DNA from: Caenorhabditis remanei
Lineage: Eukaryota; Nematoda; Chromadorea; Rhabditida; Rhabditidae
NCBI RefSeq assembly: GCF_010183535.1
Contig: NC_071330.1
Coordinates: 15,853,717-15,917,716, forward strand
DNA length: 64,000 nucleotides
Reading direction: 5' to 3'
This document shows positions 21,901-33,668 of this stretch, in pieces. Below the pieces are notes generated by a model that did not search any database, had not been told where the DNA came from, and saw only the letters and a list, made by a program, of their open reading frames with translations. The first letter of the stretch is position 1, and every line of letters begins with the position of its first letter. A program made the translations under genes and the position numbers.

Positions 21901-24900
21901 AAACAGCATCATCAAAACTACAGTAACCCAAGTTTAAAGGTTTAAAGGCGCATGAGTTGGTCAAAATCTGAAAATTTTAAAAATTTGGCCAAAATATGTC
22001 ATGATTATACTCATTTGAAAGGTCTTGACGCGCTGATTTTGAATATTTAAGTCAAATTTCATAAAAAATCAATTCTGTTAGAGTTACAACCTCTTTTCGG
22101 ACTTCCAGATTTTTGAAAAGTTTCGAAAAGTTTCGAAAATCCATAACTTTTTTATTTCTCAACCGATTTTTCTGATTTTTAGCTTAAAATAAACCTCAAA
22201 ACCAGGAATTTTCGTAAAAATAATTTCAGTAAAAATGTGCCACAGAAACTACAGTAACCCAAGTTCAAAAGCTCAAATCTGAAAAAAAAATTTTCGAAAA
22301 AAAAAGTCTCAACCGATTTTTTTGATTTTTGGCTTAAAATAACCGTATTTTTTTTGAATATTTCATTGAAAGCAAACAAACCCGCATAATTCTCCGTAAA
22401 ACTCTGATTCGGGGGCACAATTCGATAGAACAACGCGTCATACAGCGTAATATTCGCCAATGCCGCCAAGAACCAACAGTCACCAAGTGCTCCCTGCTTC
22501 ACATCGAATCTCGACTCGCCTTGAGTAATCAGCTGTGGATTTGCAATGATCTCCCCAGGTCGTTTCCAGATAATTCTCTCCCGTGGTGGGGTACGGTAGT
22601 AGAGAGATGCGGCAGTGGCCGGGAATTCAGGATCCTCAAAAAGCGTCTTGTTACGCAGACATTTTTCACGTTCGGTCTCGAAGTCGAGACCGTAATCCGT
22701 GGCAGTGGAGTAGACGTGCTCGTCAGGGGACGTGGGGCTGGTTACGGTAGGTTTTGGCGCCACTGGCTTCACGGTGGGCGTGGCGGGCGCCACGGGCGCC
22801 GCGGGCGCCGGTTTCACCCCTGGAGGCCCCAAAGGCTTCCCACCAAAGTCCAACTCCTGTACCACCGGCTTAAACTTATGAATCTTCCTTTTCTTCCCAC
22901 ACTTCCCACTGATCATTTTATCCAAATACACTTTTCCAGTGTTTCCCAAATTATTATGAAGGCCCCCGAAATTGAAAAAGTCGTTTCCCCGAATCGCGCC
23001 CATAATCCGCCCGTTTTCCGGATTGATCCGCCCAAAATGATGGACGAAATCGCGGACGTGACGGTCGACGACTTTTTCCATGTCTCCGGACAGCATGAAG
23101 TTGGTTAGAGCCTCTCCGCTGTGCTTGTGACGACGACGTATGTGACGCATGATGTTTTTGATGTCGCGACCGCCGAATCCGTCGAAAAGACCTGGAAATT
23201 TGGGTTTAGCGGGGTGGAATTACTATATGACACAGAATTTACAATTACTGTAGTCAGATTTTCGGATCTGACTACAGTAACCCAAATATTTAAGTCGCTA
23301 TGGCTATATGTATTTTTCATAGTAAAACCGTTCAAAATTAAATAAGCTAAACGAAAAATTACTGAAAAATGTCACATTTGCACAAAGTTACAGATTTTCG
23401 AAACTTTTCGAAAATTCAAGAAATCACTAAAACTACCGTATCTCCCTGAATTTTGCTCCAAATCGATTTTTAAGCATATTTTCAGATTCAGGGTGACAAG
23501 ACCTTTCAAATGAGTATAATCATGCAGATATTTAAAATTTTCGAAATTTTGGTACCCCCGGGGGTCAAAAATCAAAAATTTTCAGAATATAGTCATGATT
23601 ATATTTTTCTGAAAGCTCTCATTCTCCTGAATCCAAAAATCATAATTTCAGTCGGCTCACCCTTCATCCGACACCCCAATCCGTGATTTGCTCGGGTCTT
23701 CGGCGCCTTGCTCACAGCCACTTCTTTCCCATCGGGTGTCACCTCGTCTTCGTCATCTTTCATGTATTCCGCATAGTTCAGTTCAAAATCTGAAATACAA
23801 AATTGCTGGAAAAGAAGCGTCAAAGGCGCGACAGCCAAATTACTGAAATTTCGATGATAAAACCCTTAAAATTAACCGTGTTCACTCAGAATTTTCATTT
23901 TAAACAACGCGTCAAAGGCGCGCCAAACAACAGAGTTTCAACGTTTTGAGGTTGTTTTCACATTTTTGTAGAAAAATGCGTCAAAGGCACGCCAGACAAC
24001 AGAATTTTCACGTGTCACAGTTTTTTCCGGAAAAACGCGTCAAAGGCACGCCAGACAGTTGTGGTTTTTCGATGATAAAACCCTTAAAATTGGCCGTTTT
24101 CACTCAGAATTTTCAGAAAAAAACGCGTCAAAGGTGCCCCAGACTCCAGATTTTTAAGGAAAAAACGCGTGAGAGGCGCGCCAAACAACAGAGTTTCAGA
24201 GTTTTTTCACATTTTTGTAGAAAAACGCGTCAGAGGCGCGCCAGACAGTTGTGGTTTTTCGATGATAAAACCCTTAAAATTGACCGTTTTCACGCAGAAT
24301 TTTCATTTTAAAAAACGCGCCAAAGTCACGCCAGCGCCTACCTCCAGAACCTTCATTTACCATCACCGGATTGGATTCCACAACTACCGCTGACCCATTA
24401 ATAGTTCTCACGACTCGATGAGTACTACGGTGCTCCACAAAAGTCTCAGTTACCGTAACCACGTCGCCGTGGTTACTGTAGCTAACCGTCTTACTGTAGT
24501 CGACGGTACGGTTGGACATAGCGAATGGAAGAAAATGGCGGTGGGTTATCAGTAGCCGTGTATGGAATGGAAAAGGGGGAGCTGGCGCCAGGGAGCCAGC
24601 ACCGTCTAACCGTCTGGCACTCTCTCTCCCTCTCTATAACTCATTTAGGCGTGTATATGCTCAAGAAGGAAGTAGAGGAGAAGATGCACTTGGTAAGGGG
24701 GAATACGAAAATTGGTTTTGCTTCTCCTTTTTTTCCTTTTTAGGAGATGGAGGGATCCTTGGACTCTTCCATTATTTAGATGAAAGGGGGACAATAGGAA
24801 TGGGGAGGAGCAGACTAGAGAGAGAGGCATAAATGAGTATTCAGCTAAGTGGTCGTTAATTTGACTGGAAAAAATTGGGGGATTTCGGATCGTTTTTGTT

Positions 24901-25751
24901 GAAAAAGTGGTTAAAATTGGTCGAAATTGGTTAAAATCGGTTGAAATCGGTTGTGATCGGGTTAGATCGCTTAAAATCGGCTAAAAATATGTAGAATCCT
25001 TGAATTTTATAAATATACATCATTTTTATAGTCAAATAGTTGAAAAATTCTGACTACGCGTCAAAGGTGCGCCAGTAATTGGAAAAACGCTCAAAAAGTG
25101 AAGGTTTTGATGGAATTTTTCAGCAGGACCATCATGTTTACAATAGTCAGGTCGTAAATTTATGAAAATCGCGGTTTTTCGGTCAAATAACCATTGAAAT
25201 CCGTCGAATTTGAACAATTCAGCCAATTTTCAAAAACGCGTCAAAGGTGCGCCAGAATTGGAAAAAAGCTCAAAAAGTGAAGGTTTTGATGGAATTTTTT
25301 CAGTAAAATCATTATTTGCATGGGATTCACCCCTAAAATAAAATGAAAATTGCAGGGTTTTTGTCAAAAAAAATTCCCTATAAAACGTTTTAAATTTTCT
25401 CAAAAAACTGGTGGCAAAACGCCCCGAAGCCAGAGCGTTGACATGACTCCAGTGAGAAAAATTGAACCGCCACAACTCTTCCATTTTTAGTTTTTTTTTC
25501 AGTTCTGATCAGTTTTTCCAATTGAATGCGTTAAAACCATTCCAAATGAACCTCAACACATCAAATTTTGAAACACTTCGATTTTTTCCGATTCTCCCAT
25601 AAATTCTGCGTCGAATTATATAAAAAAATTAGAAACTGTAAGAAAAATAGTTCCTAATAATCAAAATACTGAATATTCAATAAAATAGTGACTCACCATC
25701 GACCGGACTCCGATAGATCTCCTGATCGACTAGTTTCGCATGGTTCGCCAT
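18916..25751 (-). CDS. Calpain-family cysteine protease (no EF-hands)
   Basis: Minus-strand exons: 25751-25697 (start [10 protein letters not shown]), 23789-23661, 23191-22382, 21701-21379, 20720-20577, 20525-20248, 19392-18982 and 18925-18916; about 719 residues. If the last 56-nt intron is retained, the protein ends at a TAG at 18978. The catalytic triad is intact. Cys is in [15 protein letters not shown] (residue about 341 in the longer isoform), His in [10 protein letters not shown] (about 498) and Asn in RLRNPWGN (about 522). Other family marks are [27 protein letters not shown] and [22 protein letters not shown]-terminal domain III (CBSW) follows ([13 protein letters not shown]); there is no penta-EF-hand, as in most nematode calpains. 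The N-terminus has a Gly/Phe segment, a basic region (IRRRHKHS) and a Pro/Ala linker. It acts as a cytosolic calcium-linked protease in the family. Which clp paralogue it is cannot be told without alignment. An acceptor (TTTCCAG) just before the ATG fits trans-splicing or a 5' UTR intron. Confidence 0.9.
19584..20083. repeat. ATAATCATG foldback copy with inserted GGCGCGCC units
   Basis: Outer ends TTAAGACGGTTTGAATGAGT and the inverse ending CGTCTTAACGTGC. The interior holds three CGCGTCC/GGCGCGCC boxes. Lies in a calpain intron. Confidence 0.65.
20757..20898. repeat. ATAATCATG foldback repeat copy
   Basis: AGTATAATCATGCC (about 20777) and GGCATGATTATACTCA (about 20855) inverted; related halves follow at about 21020 and 21175. 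Calpain intron. Confidence 0.65.
23485..23635. repeat. ATAATCATG foldback repeat copy
   Basis: CAGGGTGACAAGACCTTTCA, then AATGAGTATAATCATGC, mirrored by CATGATTATATTTTTCTG. It closely matches the copy at 20757-20898 in the same gene. Confidence 0.65.
23810..24335. repeat. Cluster of ACGCGTC...GGCGCGCC boxes
   Basis: At least seven copies of AACGCGTCAAAGGCGCGCC-like boxes, with a repeated GATGATAAAACCCTTAAAAT segment (three copies: about 23850, 24071, 24260). Lies in the intron between the proximal first exon and exon 23789. Confidence 0.75.
24342..24519 (-). CDS. Alternative first exon of the calpain gene
   Basis: Open from ATG (24519-24517) to a GTAGGC donor after 24342: 59 codons plus one base, starting [16 protein letters not shown] and ending NEGSG. 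Its last base (G) leaves the same phase as the distal first exon (25751-25697, ending SPVD plus G), and both join exon 23789 to give ...[12 protein letters not shown]. Two start exons with the same phase and acceptor suggest two promoters and isoforms of about 719 and 760 residues. The exon is Ser/Thr/Val-rich, with no motif recognised. Confidence 0.65.
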
Positions 25752-25761
25752 TGAGAGAGTT

Positions 25762-26338
25762 CTGGAAATAGTTCATAATCAAAATATTCAGGCAAAACAA
25801 TAAAAACACGGTTGTAAAATATAAAACCCTAAAAAGAGAGCAAAGTTTATATTAAAATTGGCAAAAACAACAACACAGAACGAACGATAACGAATAGAAG
25901 AATGAGAAAAAGAGTGAGGAGACGCAGATAGTGAAAGACATGAATCAAAAATTGGTTGGGAAATAGATAGACAGATGGGGAAGGACGGGGTGTGTTGATG
26001 TTGATGTTTGTGTAGTAGTAGAGAGGGAAATGGGGAACGATTATAAGTGAAGGGTGTCTAATTCGAGATAATTTGAAATGAAATTGGGTTTGGGCACTTA
26101 AGATCGACAAAGATCGATAAAAATCGGTTGAGATCGATTAAAATTGACTAAAATTAGTTAAAATCGGCAAAAATCGTCTAAGATCAACTAAAATACAAAT
26201 TTTATGCTATCCAAACCAATCTTAGCCAATTTCAGGCAATATTAGAGTAAAAAGCAAACAAAATTTTTGTAAGGGTTTCACCATATCCATATTTGTTCTG
26301 ATTACCTTAATTTTTATATCGCTAGATAGCTCAAGTCT
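25762..26338. other. Upstream region of calpain; no gene recognised
   Basis: Contains a GA-rich stretch (25840-26080) and a run of ATCGGTTAAA-like 10-mers at 26100-26180. No splice-supported open frame on either strand. Confidence 0.45.
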
Positions 26339-26501
26339 AGAACTCTATTTTTGTAGTTGACCACTTTTTTGTACAGGCACTCCCTAGAGAGTTATGGTCG
26401 TTTTGAGACGACAGCTGAAAATCGGGAGAAATTACATTGTCAATACGTAACTCTCTAGGGAGTGTCCGTACAAAAAAGTTGTCAACTACAAAAATGGATT
26501 C
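26339..26501. repeat. TTGTAGTTGAC foldback copy
   Basis: CTATTTTTGTAGTTGACCAC on the left and GTTGTCAACTACAAAAATGG on the right, with CTCCCTAGAGAGTTATGGTC and its inverse between them. A half copy follows at about 26831. Confidence 0.75.
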
Positions 26502-27839
26502 CTATTTTTGGTCTTTTCGATCCCATAAAAAGTTATTTTGTGAGACAGTTAGTTTTGCGGCGGTACTGTACCTGAAAAATTGGATTTTTTTGATTAAAAT
26601 TTAGATTTTTTGGCGAAAATTGCTGAAAAACTTCTTGATTTAAATTTAAGAACATCAAAATACTTGAAAAAACCAAGATGGCACAGCAGTCATTGGATTT
26701 TTGCAAAAACGCGTCAAAGGTGCCCCAGGTAGTATAATTCAATCGAAAAATGTGGAAACGATTTTTTCATTCAGTATTTCACCCAATTTTACTAATCTTA
26801 TGTTTTTGAACAGTTCGAACCTAGAACTCCATTTTTGTAGTTGACCACTTTTTTGTACGGATCCTTATTGAGAAGTTACAGCGAGTTTAAGTGTTCTATG
26901 TCCCAAAAAAAGGCAAAAAATTGTTAAAAATGACACTACATGGTACAAATAGGTTTAAATCTGGACTTCTAATAGTCATTTTTGTCAATATTTGCTATTT
27001 TTGATAATTTGTATCTGAAAAATGTGCAAAAAATGCTCTAAAATATTCATTTTTAGGAGAATTTGAGATTTTTGAAGATTCGGAAAGCTCAAAATTGTGA
27101 AAAATAGGTCTAAAATGCTTCTTTTTGGCTCATTTTCAAAATTTCAGCATAAAATTGCCTTTATTTCTACTTACATCTAGAGATTTCCTCATCTCTGCAA
27201 ATGTCGGACTTATTTTTTCATAATTATCTGCATAATTACCCTCCTTAAACTAATTGAGCCCATTTTTTCTGTTCCACCACCTCCAGAAACTCCAGAACCC
27301 CAGGAAATCCACCGGAAGTCTGGAGGAACTTGCAAAAAGAAACAAAAAGAAAAACAATGTCTCAAAACGGCCCAAAAAATGGAAAAAGAAGGAAAAATTC
27401 TACTGGAGTAAGGCAAAAAAAAGAAATGGAGAGGTCAGACAGTCATAGAAAATTTGGAAAAAGAAGAAAAAAAGAGAGAAAAAGAGAGGCAAATGTGTTG
27501 TTGTGTTGGTTTACTGGTCAACGGCAACGACAACGACGGCTGCGGGAAAAAAAGAAGAAAAAAAAAAGAATGAAGAAAGGGAGAAAACGGGGAGAGATAT
27601 ATAGGAGAGGGGACCCTTTCCGACCAAAGCGCATGAGTCATTGTGATGAAATGAGTATTAGGAAATGCGGAATGAGATGGTGACATGCATAATGTGATAG
27701 AGGATAAAGGGGGGTCCCTTGTTTTGAAATCGGTGTATGAAAAAGTGATGTCATGGGAGGTCTAGGGGGAGATGACCTGACTGAGCTTAGAGATCTTAGT
27801 AGGGGCATTAATATAGAATGACAGTACTACTCAAAAGAA
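26502..27839. other. Intergenic; polypurine tract, no gene recognised
   Basis: 27310-27600 is strongly purine-rich on the plus strand (A/G runs such as AAGAAGAAAAAAAAAAGAA), which makes long but biased open frames on both strands. One ACGCGTCAAAGGTGCCCCAG box lies at 26709. No real gene is supported. Confidence 0.5.
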
Positions 27840-28190
27840 TGTCAACTTTGGCCGTTTTCAATTGAAAATGCCCAAAGTGTGTCCTGGTAATACGGATTGT
27901 CCCATCAAGTAGACTTTTAATGAATTATACAGAACATAGGTAGACATTCATTTTTATAATTGACAACTTTTTTCGACAAAGTAATTTCATCAACAAATCG
28001 ACCAATTTCAGTGCAAATTAGTGCGATTTTTGAGCTGTTGTCTTAAAATGGCCATAACTCTTTAGGGAGTGTCCGTACAAAAAAGTTATCAACTACAAAA
28101 ATAGAGCTCTACCTTTTCTGTATCATTCATTAAAAATCTACTCTATGCGACACTCAGTATTACCATGACACACTCTCAAAGTTGGGCATA
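27840..28190. repeat. TTGTAGTTGAC foldback copy, longer version
   Basis: Outer inverted pair: AACTTTGGCCG against ACTCTCAAAGTTGGGC. Inner pair: TAATTGACAACTTTTTTCGA against AAAAAGTTATCAACTACAAA. The centre holds ATGGCCATAACTCTTTAGGG. Confidence 0.65.
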
Positions 28191-28579
28191 AATAATAAGG
28201 GACCTGAGAAAACGGTAACAATGAAACATATGCCATATGACTTCACAGGTTTCATAGGAATGCCATTGTTTAGTAAACCTTCTATTTAAGCTAAAAATTC
28301 TATGGTACACCGTTTTTTATCTAGTCATAATTGAGTTACACTTTCTACATGCTGGATGTAGAAAATTTCTCGCTAAAGAACGTCCGTGCAAAAAAGTTGT
28401 CAACTACAAAATTGATTCTCTCTAACTTTCATCTAGATACCCAGCAAAAAGTGAAATAAGCGTCAGTTTTCCACACTGGAAAATATAAGCATTCCTTTTC
28501 TTTTAGGAAAAAATAACCGTTTTAACAAAGCGAACTCTTTTTATAGGACCGAAAGTCAGTTTATTGTCTTATGATAAAA

Positions 28580-28718
28580 AGTAACTTTTGTTATCACAGG
28601 TATCCTTGAAAAACAATTTGACCCTCACAAATGTTGAAATATTGACTTGTTTACACAACAAAACTATAAAAACTTTTAGACTATATAACTATGTGTGTAC
28701 AAATAAACAATAAGTCAT
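28580..28718. repeat. Direct repeat, copy 1
   Basis: Nearly identical to 29253-29391, including CTTTTAGACTATATAACTAT and GTGTACAAATAAACAATAAG. The copies are about 673 bp apart. No gene was seen in or between them. Confidence 0.7.
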
Positions 28719-29252
28719 AAGCTATAGCTATTCTTGTAGTTGACCATTTTTTGTAGGGAGACACTATTTTGGAAGTTCCAGGCTTTCAAAGTGAAAAACT
28801 CCAAAGTTTTGCTAATAGGCACTGAAATTTGTCGGTTTCGGGGAAAAACTTGCTGGTTTTGAGCTTAAATTAACCCAAATGATAGGAAAAACCTACAAAA
28901 AATAAATTGTGCTTACAGAATCGGGATATGTAGTCTATGTGCGTTTCAAATAGCTTTCTAAAGATCTAAAAATTTCAAAAGCTTGGTTTTAGTTTTACTA
29001 CTCCTTCGAACCGTCTAGACCAGCTGGTTTCAAAACAATAATTTAAAATCCGGTTGGATGAAATACAACTCTGATTTTGATATACATACTACACAGAAAA
29101 AAAGAAGAGGAGTCTTACCGTTGCACACTTTTAAACAATGCTATTTTTGAACATCATCTTCCATATTTTGAGAAAAAAACTGACATTCTAAACAAAGAGA
29201 ACATTATTTGTACCCCTGTCTACCAGTTAGTACCATGACTATAGGAAAATCA

Positions 29253-29391
29253 TAACTTTTGCAATCACAGTTATCCATGAAAAACAATTTTACCCTAACA
29301 AATGTTGAAATATTGACTTGCTTACACAACAAAACTATAAAAACTTTTAGACTATATAACTATGTGTGTACAAATAAACAATAAGTCATAA
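29253..29391. repeat. Direct repeat, copy 2
   Basis: See copy 1. The sequence after this copy runs to the promoter region of the patatin-like gene and includes one GGCGTCCTGGTGCGCC box at about 29490. Confidence 0.7.
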
Positions 29392-29811
29392 CCGATAAAA
29401 CTATATGCGAGAAAATAAAAATGATTCATGTCTGTGATGATGATGTTGGTGGAGAAACACTGTTTGTCTCGGTAAAAAGCACAATTTTAGGCGTCCTGGT
29501 GCGCCTGTGGCGCGTTTTTAGAAAAATGATACATCTGCCTAATTGTTTACAGTTTTTCATCGGTTTTTTTCAATTGAAACTATAATTTTCAACATTTCAA
29601 TTTTTGATTATTGGTTTTTAACGTGAAAATTGAGAATTTTAGAGTTTTTAAAACGTTGTTTTTTCTTTGGCTCCCTCACAGTCTATAATGTTTTTCGAAA
29701 AAAATTTCACGTCTTGACCGTACCCCATTTTTTTCGACCTTAAGTTTCCCCATTCCCAAAAACTAGTCATTTCTTCTCATAACTTCCTTGTGAAGAATAT
29801 TTTCATAAAAC

Positions 29812-32594
29812 ATGACGGATACCAATAAGACTGACGAAGATGGTGGCACAAGGAAGAGGTACCCAAGGTAATAGGTGGACATCTGGACAGACAGATGGAC
29901 AGACAGACAGACAGACACGTCAGAATTTTTCAGTCTAAACCCTCAGGTGCCGTTTGACGCGGAAATTTCGAATAATTATTTGATCGCTTTCGGTGATTTT
30001 TCACATTTTTTCGATGAGGAAGAGAAATATAGTCGGAAATCAGCTGGGAGTAACGATGAGACTAGTGAGAAGAGTCCGACGTCTCCTGATTCTGATTCTG
30101 AATCCAATTCAGAATCCAATAAGGAGAATGAAGAGGGGAAAGGGAAGGAAGCGATCGAGGTGGAGTTGGAGACAAAGAAGACGATGCCGTTGAGACGGGC
30201 GAGGGATCCGGCGAATCGGACACCGTTGCAAGGTTGGTCATACCCGGGTTACTGTAGTTTAAAGGCCATAAGGGTCGAAAATTACAAATTTTTGGATTCA
30301 AGTCGTGATCACACTTTTCTGAACCCCAAAAACCTCCTGATTCCGAATATCATAATGACAATTAATGGTGGTCGAGTTTTGGTGGCCTAGGATCCCGAAA
30401 TTCAGCCATCACTAAGGTTTTTGGAACTTTATAGGGATTAATCATTCAAAAAGTATGGAAGAATATCAAAAGTTAGATCAATAAAACCTAGAAAAAAATT
30501 TTGAAACGTTTTTTGTCTGAAATTATGTTTTCAGATGTTACCTAACTTTTTGCGTCAAAAATCATCAGAACCACACTCATCTTGTCGTCGGCGTCAATTT
30601 GAGCTTTATTTTGACCAAATTTAGGCATTTTTAGACCTTTTAAGGAATTTTTAAGCCAATTTTTAGTACATATTCAGGAGTTTTCAAGAATGTTGAACAC
30701 ATTACCTCTTATTTCTTCCAGATGCCCCACAAATCTGTCTCTCCTTTGGTGGTTGTGGATTCTTGGGATCTTATCAGTTTGGAGCGGCCAAGACAATATA
30801 CGATCATGGAAAAGAGCTGCTGAAACGAGTCGTCCGGTACTCGGGGTGCTCATCGGGAAGTCTCGTGGCCACAATGCTCATTTTTAACCCGGAAAAGTGA
30901 GTTTTTTGAGTGGAAATTCGGATTTTACGTCAAATTTTGGGTTGGGAGGGTTTTCTGCATTTTGTCGTGCGATGTTTGCGTACATCCAGAACTACCGTAA
31001 CCCAAAATTTCAAATTTAGAGTTAGACACCCAGAAAAAGACGTATAGACTCAGAATTTCGCGTAGAATTCAAATTTTAAATCTAAATGTGCTCCAGAATC
31101 CCCGAAGCGGTCGAGGAGATCTACAAAATGGCGGATGAGGTGAACGAGACGGCGCTCGGCGCAATGTCTCCCGGATTTGTGATTGGTGAACGTCTTCGGC
31201 GTGTCGTGGAGAGATTTGTGCCCGATGATGTATCAAAAGCGAATGATTTGCTCTATGTATCGGTTACGCGGCTCAAGGTACATACATAACTTTGTAGATC
31301 AAAATAGAAATTTTTTGAATTTTATTGATTTAGACATGGAAAAACGAGCTGATATCTCAATTCTACTCGAAATCCGATTTGATCGACTGCTTGATGGCTA
31401 GCTGCTACCATCCGATGTACTCGTCTGGACTGTCTGGAAAGGCGCCGATTTTGAGGGGAGAGGTACCCTGAAATTAGTTTTCTTAGAAAGAAAACTCTAA
31501 TGTGAACATTTTAAGCTAAAATTCAGAAAAATCGGGTTAGAAATAAAAAAGTTGTGGATTTTCGAAAATTTTCGAAAATTTTTCAATTTTTGAAATTGAT
31601 GAATCTCGGCCAGTTTTCAACGGTTTTTGTTAAAAATAATTTTTTTGTAATTAGAAAATTATGAGCTTTTAGAAAAGTATAAACACGCCTATGTTCTAAA
31701 TATTTTGAATTTTGGGTACCCCGTCTGGTCAAAATCTGAAATTTTCTGAATTTAGGCATGATTATATTCATTCAAATGGTCTTGACGTGCTGATTTTGAA
31801 AATATAAATAAAATTGGATTTGAAGCAAAACTGCCCGAGTTACGGTAGTTTTAGCCAGGAGGTTAGAGTCCAGAGATACCAGACACTCTGCGTCTCTAAC
31901 CCTAAAAATCAAAATTTTTAGAATATAGACATGATTATACTTTTCTGAAAGCTGAGAACGTGCTGAGTTTGATTTTGACACTGGTTTTTTTTCAAAAACG
32001 TTAAAAATTCAAATTTTCAGAAATTTCAGATTTTTTGAAAAAATTGAAATTCTGAAATTTTCAAAATTTTCAGATTATAGGCATGATTATACTTTTCTGA
32101 AAGCTCTTGGTTTTTTGATTCTGAATATTAAGGTTTCAGAGGTCCTGTCACCAAATCAAGGGGGTTACGGTAGCTGGGAGATTTTTTAAAAGTTTCGAAA
32201 ATTTTTGAAAACTGTAACTTTTTTTTCTGAGCCGATTTTTATGAATTTTGGCTTAAAATTTTCAGAACTTTTTGCTTTTCCTAACCAAACCTGCTTCCAG
32301 GCCTACATCGACGGTGGTTACTCCAATATTCTACCCGAGTTCCTCGACAAACGCACCGTCTCGGTGACGGCGTTCGCCGGTGACGCCGACGTGTGTCCCG
32401 TCGAGAAATCGGCGCTCTTCAACGACTGGATGTTCGCATTCTTCAATCAGAACATGAAAATGACGTTTTCCAACGTGAAACGGGTGTCCAACGCGTTGTT
32501 CCCACCGCCACGTGGAATGCTTCAGAAGTATTATGAAGCTGGGGCCCAGGATGCGGAGAAGTTGTTGAAGGAGGCTGGGATGTGGAATGATTAG
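29812..32594 (+). CDS. Patatin-like phospholipase (PNPLA-type lipid hydrolase)
   Basis: Six exons in one frame: 29812-29867, 29934-30232, 30722-30896, 31097-31277, 31334-31462 and 32301-32594 (TAG); 377 residues. Patatin-like enzymes hydrolyse acyl esters of phospholipids or triacylglycerol with a Ser-Asp dyad. The oxyanion motif is FGGCGFLG (residues about 127-134). The nucleophile elbow GXSXG is YSGCSSGSLVA, with Ser about 162, and the Asp is in AYIDGGYSN (about 284). The first 118 residues are a poorly conserved acidic/Ser linker (SPTSPDSDSESNSESNKEN), possibly a phosphorylation-rich regulatory arm. The C-terminus is hydrophilic, with no transmembrane anchor. The length suits the compact PNPLA group, but the substrate cannot be inferred. 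Introns carry ATAATCATG repeats (31665-31800 and halves at 31928, 32081). Confidence 0.88.
31665..31800. repeat. ATAATCATG foldback repeat copy
   Basis: AGCTTTTAGAAAAGTATAA on the left and GGCATGATTATATTCATTC on the right, within the last intron of the patatin-like gene. Two further half copies follow. Confidence 0.6.
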
Positions 32595-33559
32595 AGATAA
32601 TTAGATAATTGAACTCAAGTACTATTAATTGGGGGTATACAGTATCCCGTGTGGATTTTCAAAATGATAAATTGGACATTTTAAGTTTTATACATATTTT
32701 CATTTGGTAAAAGGCGAGCAAAATGTATCTAAGGTTTAAAATGCTTACAGTTCTTAATTTTTACTCAAAAACCGATGAAAACTGTCACAAATTAATCGAT
32801 TTTCCCTAAAACGCGTCCCAGGTACCCCAGACAGTCTGAAATTGCCATTTTTTGCGTTGCAGTGTGTTTTTTTGTTGTTTTTCTAAAAAATCATAATTTT
32901 CAGTTCAAGAATTGATTAAAAACAGCCAAAAATTGAACAAATGCACCGTTTTCACAAAAACGCGTCCCAGGCGTGCCAGACAGTCTAAAATTGCTGTGTT
33001 TGGGTGGAATTCATTTGGTAAAAAGGGTCAAAAACGTATTTAACAATAAAAATGTTTAAAAAATTATAACTTTCAATTAAAAACCGTTAAAAAGTGATCA
33101 GATGCATCATTTTTCAAATAACGCGCCTCAGGTGCGCCAGACAGTCCAAAACTGTCAGTTTTGGGTGGAAATCATTTGGTAAAAAAGGTTTAAAAATGTG
33201 TCTAACGTTTAAAATGTTAAAAATCATAATTTTAAAACAAAAAACCGATAAAAACAGTAGGAAATTGGACAGATTCATCATTTTTCAAAAATTTCGCTTC
33301 AGGCGCGCCAGCCAATATAAAATAGTTGTACCATAGTGTAATTTTGATGTTATTCAGAGTTTTTAAAAAACTTGAAGTGTTAATAATGACAAATGACAGG
33401 AATAAATGTTTCAAAGTGTCAAGATATCATGAAAAAACTGTAAATATAACTTTAAAAGTTTTTAGAAAATTTTTTAGAAGAATTTTTGTATTCTGTATCC
33501 AAAAAAACCCATTTAACCACTAATTAACACTTGTTGACCCCTCTCTTCTTTCCCAACAC
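32595..33559. repeat. Array of ACGCGTC/GGCGCGCCAG boxes at about 150-170 bp spacing
   Basis: Boxes start at about 32811, 32960, 33121 and 33293. Each is followed by CAGACAGTCTAAAATTG-like text and a similar body (TTTGGTAAAAA, AACCGATAAAAA), so the array is a decayed tandem repeat. No gene here. A 12-codon upstream open frame (33560-33595) precedes the next gene. Confidence 0.7.
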
Positions 33560-33668
33560 ATGCCGCCAGTAGTCTGGTCCCTCAGAGATCATTGATGAGA
33601 GTGTAACATCTCATTTCTTTTTCTTCTTGTGCAAGAAGATATCCGCTATCCGTTGATCGACCAGAGAC

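Noticed and set aside
22521..23108. 195-codon plus-strand frame
   Set aside because: It is antisense to the long calpain exon, which carries the catalytic Cys motif.
24512..24832. 106-codon plus-strand frame upstream of the proximal calpain exon
   Set aside because: Low-complexity Gly/Arg/Glu-rich translation with no splice context or domain.
27330..27686. Long frames on both strands near 27.5 kb
   Set aside because: The polypurine composition removes stop codons; the Lys/Arg- or Ser/Phe/Leu-rich products are artefacts.
29870..29925. ACAGACAGACAG run as a possible exon part of the patatin gene
   Set aside because: It lies between a donor at 29868 and the TTTTCAG acceptor at 29933; only skipping it keeps the frame open into the conserved part.
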